Both the position numbers and the translations under genes were made by a program. Under the pieces are notes generated by a model. The model saw only the letters and a program-made list of their open reading frames with translations, did not search any database and was not told where the DNA came from. A stretch of DNA of 64,000 nt from Anaerolineae bacterium (lineage in GTDB: Bacteria > Chloroflexota > Anaerolineae > B4-G1 > DUEL01): assembly GCA_016931695.1 (NCBI GenBank), contig JAFGEI010000023.1, positions 69,328 through 133,327 of the forward strand, read 5' to 3'. Of the stretch, positions 27,568-34,839 are shown one piece after another (the first letter of the stretch is position 1; each line of letters begins with the position of its first letter).

Positions 27568-28080
27568 ATGTTTGACACTCTGCTTTCTCACCCGTTTGTC
27601 GTCAGCGTGCGCCGCAACCACGCCCTGGAACACGCCACGATCCACATGCTGAGCCGGCGGCCCCAGGGGGTGCAGGTTGTGGGCCGTTCGACGTGGAAAG
27701 GGTTTATCCTCTATGGCGATCTGCCGACGGCGGACGTGCGGCGGGCAGCACAACAAGCTCTGCAGCAGCTGCGCGCCGGCCAGCAGGGACTGGCGGTTCA
27801 TCCGGCCTGCGGCACCAACTTTGTCGCCGGGGGGCTGCTGGCTGGGCTGGGCGCTTTTGCCGTGCTCACCCCGCGCCGCCGCAGCCTGGGCGAATGGCTG
27901 GGCCGTTTTCCCACCGTGGTGCTCGTCGTCACCCTGGGACTGATCCTGGGGCAGCGGCTCGGCGCGCTGCTGCAGGCCCGCGTGACGACCGAGCCGCGGA
28001 TCGGCGACCTGCAGATCGTCGACGTGACCCGCGAAGAGCGGGGGGCACTGGTGCTACACCACGTGCGGACCAGCGTATGA
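27568..28080 (+). CDS. Conserved membrane protein with HALEHAT motif (DUF6391-like)
   Basis: 170 residues from ATG 27568 after AGGAGGTTTG. The N-terminal motif RRNHALEHATIHML is striking. It is followed by a small alpha/beta region and two membrane helices (~85-105 and ~113-133). I recall such HALEHAT proteins as DUF6391, but that is memory, not a search. The histidine/glutamate motif could bind a metal. It overlaps holA by 4 bases (ATGA), an arrangement that suggests co-expression rather than related function. Confidence 0.75.
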   Translation: MFDTLLSHPFVVSVRRNHALEHATIHMLSRRPQGVQVVGRSTWKGFILYGDLPTADVRRAAQQALQQLRAGQQGLAVHPACGTNFVAGGLLAGLGAFAVLTPRRRSLGEWLGRFPTVVLVVTLGLILGQRLGALLQARVTTEPRIGDLQIVDVTREERGALVLHHVRTSV

Positions 28081-29072
28081 GCCAGCCCAATCCGACCTTT
28101 TACATCTTTCACGGCAGCGACGAGTTCACCCGCTCCGAAACCGTAGCCGAGCTGGAGCGCCGCCTGGGGGCGCCAGAGACAGCCGATTTGAACACCACGT
28201 GGCTAGACGGTGACAAGATTACCTTTGCCGAACTCTGCCACGCTTGCGAGACGGTCCCCTTCCTGGCCGAGCGGCGAATGGTGTTGGTGACGGGGTTGTT
28301 GTCACGGCTTGAGCGGGGCAAGGGGGATCAGGGCCTGGTCGACGCATTGGCTGGCCTGCTCCCCGCTTTGCCCGAGACGACGCGATTGATCTTGATCGAA
28401 GAGAAAACCCTCTCCAACAACCATCCGATCGTGAAACTTGCCCAGGATCACGAGCGCGGTTACGTGCGACTGTTCGAACTGCCCAAGCGCCAGCACCTTC
28501 CCCGCTGGATTGTCCAGCGGGTGGAAAAAGAGGGAGGAGAGATCGAGCTGGCGGCAGCCCACCAGCTGGCCCAGGTGATTGGAGACGACCTGCGCCTCCT
28601 GGCCCAAGAGACCGGCAAGCTGGTCGCCTATGCAGGGGGAGAGCGGGCGATAACGGCCGCCGACGTCGCCCTGCTGGTTCCCTATATGCAAGAGGCGATC
28701 ATTTTCGATCTCGTTGATGCACTGGGGCAGCGCAATGGCCAGGTGGCATCCTCAACCCTGCAGCAGTTGTTGGACAAGGGGGAGAATCCGCAGGGGATTT
28801 TCCTCATGATCGTCCGCCAGTTTCGCCTGCTCATCCAAACCAAGGAATTGAGCCAGCAAGGCGAGAACCACGCCAGCATTGCGACCATCCTGGGGATTCA
28901 TCCTTTTCCGGCGCGAAAACTCTACGGGCAGGCGCAAAACTTTACCCCCGCTCAGCTGGAACGAATCTATCGCTACCTGCGCGAGACCGATCTGCAGATC
29001 AAGAGCGGCCAATTGGCTGCCGAGGTTGCCCTGGACCTGCTGGTGGCTGGGCTGGTGGGGGAGGATTCGTAG
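28077..29072 (+). CDS. holA: DNA polymerase III delta subunit
   Basis: 331 residues, close to the usual ~340. FYIFHGSDEFTRSETVAEL at the start is the family's P-loop-like opening, with domain II and a helical domain III collar (EIYRYLRETDLQIKSGQ-like end). The delta subunit opens the sliding clamp within the clamp loader. The start ATG 28077 overlaps the upstream stop. The long open frame before it (from 27693) is shadow of the HALEHAT gene. Confidence 0.93.
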   Translation: MSQPNPTFYIFHGSDEFTRSETVAELERRLGAPETADLNTTWLDGDKITFAELCHACETVPFLAERRMVLVTGLLSRLERGKGDQGLVDALAGLLPALPETTRLILIEEKTLSNNHPIVKLAQDHERGYVRLFELPKRQHLPRWIVQRVEKEGGEIELAAAHQLAQVIGDDLRLLAQETGKLVAYAGGERAITAADVALLVPYMQEAIIFDLVDALGQRNGQVASSTLQQLLDKGENPQGIFLMIVRQFRLLIQTKELSQQGENHASIATILGIHPFPARKLYGQAQNFTPAQLERIYRYLRETDLQIKSGQLAAEVALDLLVAGLVGEDS

Positions 29073-29075
29073 GAG

Positions 29076-29102
29076 CGCGGCAGATTTCTGCCGTGTTGTC
29101 AA
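29076..29102. terminator. Possible bidirectional terminator between holA and the minus-strand operon
   Basis: CGCGGCAGA and TCTGCCGTG form a short stem around a T-rich loop, just after the holA stop and before the stop of the convergent small gene. The T-run is poor, so this is tentative. Confidence 0.35.
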
Positions 29103-29117
29103 CACAAAGCCGGGAGA

Positions 29118-29360
29118 CTACCTGACAGCCAGGTTGACCTCTTCCTCGCCAATCCAGAAATGATGCTTCAGGATCGACGACTTTGGGGCGATTTTGAGCC
29201 GTTCCAGGTGACAGGAATCTCCATCCAACATGGAAGGATGGACATAGCAAACATTGGGTTGTCGGCCAAATTTCTGCCGGTAATGCCGTGCAGCCCGCCC
29301 CACCTTTTGGGCCATATTGCGGCCCGGATCATTGTCGAACCAAAGCATGCCCACCTTCAT
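29118..29360 (-). CDS. Small conserved protein, last gene of the SOS-type operon
   Basis: 80 residues from ATG 29360, preceded by GGAGGACGG. Sequence pattern MLWFDNDP...KVGRAARHYRQKFGRQPNVCYVHPSML, then KHHFWIGEEE. I have seen similar short proteins in Chloroflexota genomes but know no function. Start lies 30 bases after the DUF6504-like gene's stop, so it is co-transcribed. The conserved histidines, Cys and acidic residues could form a binding site, but nothing supports a specific role. Confidence 0.7.
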   Translation of the reverse strand: MKVGMLWFDNDPGRNMAQKVGRAARHYRQKFGRQPNVCYVHPSMLDGDSCHLERLKIAPKSSILKHHFWIGEEEVNLAVR

Positions 29361-29390
29361 CGCCGTCCTCCGCAACAAAAGCGCCGGCGC

Positions 29391-29705
29391 TCAGCCGAAC
29401 CTCGCGCGCGCGCTGCCCCGCATATGCCACGTGCCGGCTCGTGCGTCCTGGAACAAGTCAAAGGTTCCCTCCTGGCAGCGAACGCGGAAATAGTGCCCCG
29501 CCACCTGATTGCCCCAACGGCGGCGCGAGACGGTCCAGCAGCGCTCTACCGCCTGCACCCGGTATTCGCGACCACGCCAGACGAAAATGTGGGGAAAGTA
29601 CCCGTGCCGCCGCCGGCGCATCTGCACCGCATCGCCGCTCTTTTTTTGGCGCCGGCGGATCTCGCTGCCGGACCGCGGCCGTCTTGCCTCACTGGTAACT
29701 GCCAT
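29391..29705 (-). CDS. DUF6504-like protein
   Basis: 104 residues from ATG 29705, after GGAGGGACAAT. The basic N-terminus is followed by FVWRGREYRVQAVERCW, then YFRVRCQEGTFDLFQD and TWHMRG, the order seen in DUF6504. From memory, that family often neighbours Y-family DNA polymerase genes in actinobacteria, which would fit the LexA-type promoter of this operon. It overlaps the 3' end of the upstream membrane-protein gene by 17 bases. Function unknown. Confidence 0.68.
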   Translation of the reverse strand: MAVTSEARRPRSGSEIRRRQKKSGDAVQMRRRRHGYFPHIFVWRGREYRVQAVERCWTVSRRRWGNQVAGHYFRVRCQEGTFDLFQDARAGTWHMRGSARARFG

Positions 29706-30114
29706 ATTGTCCCTCCTCGATTTCTCCCCCGACCACGCTGAACGCTCGCGGTGCCGATGGCACCGTCCAAGAAGCCGGAGCACCCACTTGATGAGCGTAG
29801 GGCACTCCTGGCACCATGGGCTGTTGAACTATGACGACCGGCGGATAGGTTCCTGGGGATGGGGGCAAAGATGCCTGCTCGTGCCGCCGCCGCGTCATCC
29901 AGACGATGAGCAAGCTGGTGGGAATGCTGGCCCCCACGCCACAGACCACCCCGGCGATCACCGCCATGGCCTCCTCGCCAAGCCGCTGCCCCACTACCGC
30001 AGCCAGTGTGACCGCAAAGGAAACGGCGACGACGCCGCCCAGGATGCGGAGCCGCGCTCCAATGCGCTGGTTGGACGAAGGTGTATAGTTTGGATACCCT
30101 TGCATGTCGCTCAT
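29689..30114 (-). CDS. Small two-helix membrane protein
   Basis: 141 residues from ATG 30114. A short polar N-terminus (~1-20) is followed by two membrane helices (~23-43 and ~50-70), then a Pro/Val/Gln-rich, probably disordered tail. No known family recognised. It lies between the FtsK-like gene (gap 14 bases) and the DUF6504-like gene (overlap 17 bases). It could tether the membrane-less FtsK-like motor, replacing the missing N-terminal membrane domain; that is inference from position only. Confidence 0.6.
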   Translation of the reverse strand: MSDMQGYPNYTPSSNQRIGARLRILGGVVAVSFAVTLAAVVGQRLGEEAMAVIAGVVCGVGASIPTSLLIVWMTRRRHEQASLPPSPGTYPPVVIVQQPMVPGVPYAHQVGAPASWTVPSAPRAFSVVGGEIEEGQYGSYQ

Positions 30115-30128
30115 CACAACTTGCTCGT

Positions 30129-31199
30129 CTATGCGAGCTCTGGAATTGCGGCAATGGAATAAGCCGACAAATCAGAGCTGGCGGTGGAAAGTTGTCCCTG
30201 GCGCAGCAGCTTGACGATTTCCGCCACCTCGCCGGGCTGGACAAAAGCGGCCTGGAAACGAAAGAGCTGGCCTTCCGCCACGGCGATGAAATCGCCGCGC
30301 CCCATCAGGCGCTCTGCCCCTGTCCCGCGCCATCCGCTTGCCACGCGGGCATCCTCGGCGCTGGTCACCTTGCCGACCAGGCGCACCGGAAAGTTTGCCT
30401 TCACCAGGCTCCCGATCACGGCAGCGGTCGGCTTTTGCGTCGCCGCCACGACGTGAATCCCTGCCTCCCGCCCGCGCTGCAGCAGCCGCGTCAGGCGCTG
30501 TTCTGCTTCCCTGCCTCCCACCATCATCAGGTCCGTGAGTTCGTCAATGACCACCACGACCGGCGGCGCGTTCAGCCCCTTCCGGTCGCGCTGCTCCATC
30601 AGCCGGACCAGGCTGCCCAGCGATTCCACGGCCTCTTCCACCCGGCTCACGACCGGGCGAGATAGCTGCGACAGTTCCGCCATGTCGGCAAAGGCCCGCC
30701 CCTTGGGATCGATCAACACCAGCAGCAGGTCCCCCCGCCTTGGATGGCGCAGTGCAAGGCTGAGGACCATGGTCCGCAGCAGCGCCGTCTTGCCCGATCC
30801 TGTCGTCCCAGCCACGAGGATGTGCGCGACGTCGGGCGAGGGAAGCCGGATCAGCAGGGGCGTCCCGTCGTCGGCCAGGCCGAGCACCGCCGTGACCGGG
30901 GGCACATCCCGCAGCCCTTCCAGCAGCGGGATCAAGTAGACGGGTTGTGGGTCCTGGCGCGGCACTTCGACCTGAACCGCCGCGCCCTGGCGGGCGACCC
31001 GCACGTTGGGTGCATCCAGCGCGGTAGCCAGTTCCTCGGAGAGGTTCCTGATCCTGGAAATGCGCGCGCCAAGGGCTGGCAGCACCTGGAAGCGGACCCA
31101 ACGCGGAGTGACCACGCCCCCCGTCACCCGCCCCGGCGCCTTGTGCTGTGCCAAAACAGCCTCGATGCGATCGGCCTGGAATTCGAGCACCTGCTTCAT
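30129..31199 (-). CDS. FtsK/SpoIIIE-type DNA translocase, short form without membrane or gamma domain
   Basis: 356 residues from ATG 31199, after GAGGGGAG. N-terminal ~100 residues resemble the alpha/beta lead-in of FtsK motors. Walker A GTTGSGKT at 131-138, Walker B VVVVIDELTDL, and the AATQKPTAAVI motif. There are no membrane helices and no C-terminal winged-helix gamma domain, so it is less than half the length of a cell-division FtsK. It heads a four-gene operon under a promoter overlapped by a LexA-type box. It may pump or align DNA during damage response, or be a relic of an integrative element. Confidence 0.85.
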   Translation of the reverse strand: MKQVLEFQADRIEAVLAQHKAPGRVTGGVVTPRWVRFQVLPALGARISRIRNLSEELATALDAPNVRVARQGAAVQVEVPRQDPQPVYLIPLLEGLRDVPPVTAVLGLADDGTPLLIRLPSPDVAHILVAGTTGSGKTALLRTMVLSLALRHPRRGDLLLVLIDPKGRAFADMAELSQLSRPVVSRVEEAVESLGSLVRLMEQRDRKGLNAPPVVVVIDELTDLMMVGGREAEQRLTRLLQRGREAGIHVVAATQKPTAAVIGSLVKANFPVRLVGKVTSAEDARVASGWRGTGAERLMGRGDFIAVAEGQLFRFQAAFVQPGEVAEIVKLLRQGQLSTASSDLSAYSIAAIPELA

Positions 31200-31232
31200 T
31201 TTTCTCCCCTCGGTAAGAATCATTGCCTGGTG

Positions 31233-31360
31233 GTAACTGCTCGGGCTGCTCGCTTGGAAGCTCTCCCGCCCAGGAAAAGGGAGAAATGTGGGCGCCGGCA
31301 CCCACGTCCTTGCCCTTTCCGGGCTTGAGGGCCTCCAGGCGCGACCCGACGAGTCGTTAC
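31233..31360. mobile_element. 128-bp palindromic element, copy B (MITE, IS66-like ends)
   Basis: Begins GTAACTGCTCGGG and ends GAGTCGTTAC; the termini are imperfect inverted repeats. Inner parts (GGAAGCTCTCCC and CCTTTCCGGGCTTG) match copy D. Flanks GCCTGGTG and GTCTGGCG agree at 6 of 8 positions. It lies between the LexA-type promoter and the FtsK-like start codon, hence inside the 5' leader of that operon. Confidence 0.7.
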
Positions 31361-31374
31361 GTCTGGCGCCGGTA

Positions 31375-31390
31375 TAGAACGTATGTTCTA
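31375..31390. promoter_or_regulatory. LexA/DinR-type SOS box
   Basis: TAGAACGTATGTTCTA is a palindrome around GAAC-N4-GTTC, the box bound by LexA in Firmicutes and Actinobacteria. It sits at the expected start point of the minus-strand promoter (31397-31426), where a bound repressor would block transcription of the FtsK-like operon. Confidence 0.85.
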
Positions 31391-31396
31391 GCCCTT

Positions 31397-31426
31397 ATCA
31401 TAGCACAGCATTGCCCTTCCTGTCAA
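31397..31426 (-). promoter_or_regulatory. Strong promoter of the FtsK-like operon
   Basis: Reading the minus strand: perfect TTGACA (31426-31421), 18-base spacer and TATGAT (31402-31397) with TG one base upstream. The start point falls inside the LexA-type box. The leader to the ATG at 31199 is ~190 bases and includes palindromic element B. Confidence 0.85.
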
Positions 31427-31467
31427 GCCACATATCCCCAAAAAATCGCCAATTTTATCCCAAAATC

Positions 31468-31609
31468 GCAACTGCTCGGCCATATGCTCGCGATGTGCTT
31501 TCCCGAAAGCTCCGGCGGTCCCGGTTTGTACCCGGTTGCTCGCTGCAGCGGATTTCGATCTGTCAGGCGAGCACCTTGTAGCTTTCGGGAACGTAGCCTG
31601 AGCAGTGAC
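31468..31609. mobile_element. 142-bp palindromic element, copy C (MITE, IS66-like ends)
   Basis: Same length as copy A. Starts GCAACTGCTCGG and ends CCTGAGCAGTGAC. The inner pair TCCCGAAAGC and GCTTTCGGGA matches copy A when one copy is inverted. No target duplication is visible, so the element is old or its edges are altered. Confidence 0.7.
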
Positions 31610-31666
31610 GTGTGTCGGTTGAAATTGCTCCGCTTGCGTGGGGATAGATCGGGGGTGTCGCGGCAA

Positions 31667-31695
31667 TTGGCTGAGCGGTTACATCATGCTATAAT
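31667..31695 (+). promoter_or_regulatory. Promoter of the coiled-coil gene and selB
   Basis: TTGGCT (31667-31672), 17-base spacer, perfect TATAAT (31690-31695). The start codon at 31743 follows a GGAGGGGG site. Confidence 0.7.
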
Positions 31696-31742
31696 TGCTT
31701 CTTGGTGGCGCACGGTAAATTGGCAGTGGAGGGGGATTCCCA

Positions 31743-32951
31743 ATGACAATGGACATGACCCAGGCCAGCCAGATGCTCAAGTGGCTGGATGAAGAACGAC
31801 GGCGGGACAGGACGATCATTGCGACCCTGCAAGAGCGACTGGAAACCCAGTCCGAACAGCTCGAGCGGTTGGAACAGCGGTTTGCCGCGCTCCAAAAAAC
31901 CGTCACCGGCCTGGAGGCGCTGGTGGCACGGGCCAGCGAGTTCCCCCAAGTCATGGAAGAGTTCAAGGCCGACCTGACCCACTCCCTCGAACTGCGGGAC
32001 GAGCAGTACCGCAAGGGGCAGCGGGAGATGGAGCAGGGACACCAGTTGGACATTGGCGCGCTCAAGAACGAAATTACCCGCATGTCCGATGGACTACGCC
32101 CAGTTGCCCGATTGGACGAACGCATGACGATCATGCAGGCGGAGGAGCAGCGGCTGAACGAAATCCTGCAGCGACTCGACGCCACCGTATCCGACCTAAG
32201 CAAGCGGACCGAGGACCGCCTCCAATCCGTCACCTACCTGGAAGAGCAGCGGCGGGCCGACCACCAGCGCATCAACACCCTGGAGATCGAACTGCCAGAA
32301 GTGCGCAAGCGGATCGAGGCCTATAGCGCCAAGCTTCTCTTACTGGAAGATGCGACCCAAAAGCAGCGGGCGCGGTTGGAGGAGGGCCTCAAGCCGATCA
32401 AAGAGTTCGAACAGATCGTCCAAGATCTGCGCATATCCGACTTTCACCGCAACCAGGAAGTCAAGCAGTGGCTCGACCAGGCGGACAAGGTCCGCGTCGA
32501 GATGGAGCGACTGCGCGAAGAACGGCAGCGCTTTCTGTCCGATTACCGCGACGTCCAGGATGTGCTCAAGCGCCTGGAGACGTTCCAGACCCGCATAGAC
32601 GTGAGGCAAAACGAGGTCGCCGAGATGCAGCGGCTGGCAGAAGAGCGGGTCAAGCGGCAGTGGGAGGAATGGCAGAGCAAGCAGGAAAAGGAGCGCCACA
32701 ACTGGGAGGTCACAGTGGGGGAGCGGTGGCGCGAACAGGATCGGTTCAACAACCAGTACAAAAAACAGCTGGATTCGATCACCCCCGTGCTCAAGACCCA
32801 CAAGGAACAACTGGACGTGCTGTGGGACATCCTGCGCGCTGATGCAGCTCGCACGCTCAAGTCCGCCCAGGACAAGTACCAGCAACTTGTCAGCGACGTC
32901 GACCGGCAGCAGGCCATCCTCCGCGAGCAGCCCAAGGAAGGAAAGGCGTAA
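31743..32951 (+). CDS. Long coiled-coil protein
   Basis: 402 residues, almost wholly charged alpha-helix (Glu, Gln, Arg, Leu heptads) from ~5 to ~395, with no signal peptide, membrane helix or catalytic motif. Examples are LQERLETQSEQLERLEQRF and the WEEWQSKQEKERHNWE region. It should form a rod-like dimer or oligomer in the cytoplasm. It is followed after one base by selB and probably shares its transcript. No family recognised; structural or scaffold roles are possible. Confidence 0.7.
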   Translation: MTMDMTQASQMLKWLDEERRRDRTIIATLQERLETQSEQLERLEQRFAALQKTVTGLEALVARASEFPQVMEEFKADLTHSLELRDEQYRKGQREMEQGHQLDIGALKNEITRMSDGLRPVARLDERMTIMQAEEQRLNEILQRLDATVSDLSKRTEDRLQSVTYLEEQRRADHQRINTLEIELPEVRKRIEAYSAKLLLLEDATQKQRARLEEGLKPIKEFEQIVQDLRISDFHRNQEVKQWLDQADKVRVEMERLREERQRFLSDYRDVQDVLKRLETFQTRIDVRQNEVAEMQRLAEERVKRQWEEWQSKQEKERHNWEVTVGERWREQDRFNNQYKKQLDSITPVLKTHKEQLDVLWDILRADAARTLKSAQDKYQQLVSDVDRQQAILREQPKEGKA

Positions 32952-32952
32952 C

Positions 32953-34839
32953 GTGCGCGTCATTGGCACTGCCGGGCACGTAGACCACGGTAAGTCGACG
33001 CTGGTCGAGGCGCTGACCGGCATCAACCCCGACCGCCTGCGGGAAGAGCAGGAGCGGGAGATGACCATCGACCTGGGCTTTGCCTGGCTGACCCTGCCCA
33101 ACGGCGAAGCGGTCGGCATCGTCGACGTGCCCGGGCACCGCGACTTTATCGAGAACATGCTCGCCGGCGTGGGGGGGATCGACGCGGCGATTTTCGTCGT
33201 CGCCGCCGACGAGGGCGTGATGCCCCAGACCCGCGAGCACCTGGCGATCCTGGACCTGCTGCGGGTCCCCCGCGGCGTCGTCGCCCTGACCAAGGTCGAC
33301 CTGGTCGACGACCCCGAATGGCTGGAATTGGTCGAGGCGGACGTTTCCGAGACGTTGGAGAACACGGTCCTGCAGGACGCCCCGATCGTTCCCGTGTCGG
33401 CGCGCAGCGGGCAGGGTCTCGAGGCGCTGCAGCTGGCACTGCAACGGATGCTGCAGCAAGTCGCGCCGCGGCCCGACCACGGCAAGCCGCGCCTCTGGAT
33501 CGACCGCGTTTTCACCATCAGCGGCTTTGGCACCGTCGTGACCGGCACCTTGCTCGACGGCTGTTTCGAGGTGGGGCAAGAAGTCGTCGTGCTGCCGCAG
33601 GGGCTGCGCGCACGCATCCGCGGCCTGCAGACGCACAAGGCCAAGATTGAGCGCGCCGTGCCGGGCAGCCGCGTGTCGATCAACCTTTCCGGCATCTCCA
33701 AGAACGAGCTGGCGCGCGGAAACCTGGTCGCGCTGCCCGGCTGGCTGCAATCGACCATTCTCGCCGACGTGCAGTTGGATTATTTGTCGAGCGCGTCCCA
33801 TCCGCTCAAGCACAATGCGCGGCTGAAATTCTTTTGCGGCTCGGCGGAGGTGATCGCCCGGGCGCGGGTATTGGGCCAGGAATCGCTGATGCCAGGCACT
33901 TTGGGCTGGGTGCAGCTAGAGCTCAAGGCACCGCTGCCGCTGGTGCGCGGCGACCGCTTCATCGTCCGGCGTCCCTCTCCGCCCGCAACGTTGGGCGGCG
34001 GGACGGTGGTCGACCCCCATCCCGGCCGCAAGCACCGCCGCTTCCGGCCGGGGCTCATCACGCGCCTGGAGACGCTGGCGCGCGGCACCCCAGCCGAGAT
34101 CTTGTTGCAGTCGATGGAGCGGCAGGGCCCCCAGCCAGCCCGGCAACTGCTGGCGGGGTCCAGCCTGGGCGCCGAGGCGGCGGCGGCGCTGCAAGAGCTG
34201 CTGGCGGGCGGGGACGCCGTCGTTCTGAGCGCCGAGCAACAAGCGCGGGACAACCAGTTGGTCGCGGCACAAAGCTGGTGGGCGGCGACGACGACGCGCC
34301 TGGCGCAAGGGTTGGACAATTACCACCGCCAGTACCCCTTGCGGGCGGGGATGGAGCGCGAGCGGCTGCGCAGCGTCCTGCGGCTCGAACCCCGCGTCTT
34401 TAACGGCCTGATGGCGCGGGCCGTCGCCCAGGGCCGGATCGTCGACGAAGGGATCACGGTGCGGCTGCCCGGCCACGAGATTCGTTTCAGCCCGGCACAA
34501 GAGCAAGCGGTGCAAGAGCTGTTGGGCCGTTTCCGCCGTGCTCCGTACGCGCCGCCGTCGGTCAAGGAGAGCGCCGCCGCCGTCGGTGAGGATGTGCTGG
34601 GCGTCCTCCTCGCCCGCGGCGAGTTGACCCAGGTCTCGGCCGACGTGATCTTTCTCTCCACCACTTATGAGGAAATGGTCCGCCGGGTTCGCCGCCACAT
34701 CCAGCAGCAAGGCAGCATCACCCTGGGCCAGGCCCGCGACCTCTTCCGCACCAGCCGCAAGTACGCCCAGGGACTGTTAGAGCACCTGGACGAAACCGGC
34801 GTGACCCGGCGGGTGGGGGATGAGCGGGTGTTGGTTTAG
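32953..34839 (+). CDS. selB: Selenocysteine-specific translation elongation factor
   Basis: 628 residues from GTG 32953. G1 motif GTAGHVDHGKST at ~5-16, switch/G3 DVPGHRDF, G4 TKVD, then domains II-III and, from ~350, several winged-helix domains ending TRRVGDERVLV that bind the SECIS hairpin in SelB. It delivers Sec-tRNA to UGA codons, so the organism probably makes selenoproteins; selA, selC and selD are not in the window. Its stop overlaps the convergent amidohydrolase stop by 4 bases. Confidence 0.93.
   Translation: MRVIGTAGHVDHGKSTLVEALTGINPDRLREEQEREMTIDLGFAWLTLPNGEAVGIVDVPGHRDFIENMLAGVGGIDAAIFVVAADEGVMPQTREHLAILDLLRVPRGVVALTKVDLVDDPEWLELVEADVSETLENTVLQDAPIVPVSARSGQGLEALQLALQRMLQQVAPRPDHGKPRLWIDRVFTISGFGTVVTGTLLDGCFEVGQEVVVLPQGLRARIRGLQTHKAKIERAVPGSRVSINLSGISKNELARGNLVALPGWLQSTILADVQLDYLSSASHPLKHNARLKFFCGSAEVIARARVLGQESLMPGTLGWVQLELKAPLPLVRGDRFIVRRPSPPATLGGGTVVDPHPGRKHRRFRPGLITRLETLARGTPAEILLQSMERQGPQPARQLLAGSSLGAEAAAALQELLAGGDAVVLSAEQQARDNQLVAAQSWWAATTTRLAQGLDNYHRQYPLRAGMERERLRSVLRLEPRVFNGLMARAVAQGRIVDEGITVRLPGHEIRFSPAQEQAVQELLGRFRRAPYAPPSVKESAAAVGEDVLGVLLARGELTQVSADVIFLSTTYEEMVRRVRRHIQQQGSITLGQARDLFRTSRKYAQGLLEHLDETGVTRRVGDERVLV

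Larger units (their letters stand above)
31200..31742. other. 543-base intergenic region between divergent operons
   Basis: Holds, in order: leader of the FtsK-like operon, element B (31233-31360), LexA box (31375-31390), its promoter, element C (31468-31609) and the promoter of the coiled-coil gene (31667-31695). No extra gene is supported. Confidence 0.75.

Noticed and set aside
31200-31301. N-terminal extension of the FtsK-like protein
   Set aside because: The extension reads through palindromic element B and has no ribosome binding site, while ATG 31199 has a good one.
32842-34839. selC or a selenoprotein near selB
   Set aside because: No tRNA-like cloverleaf or credible in-frame UGA extension was seen around selB.
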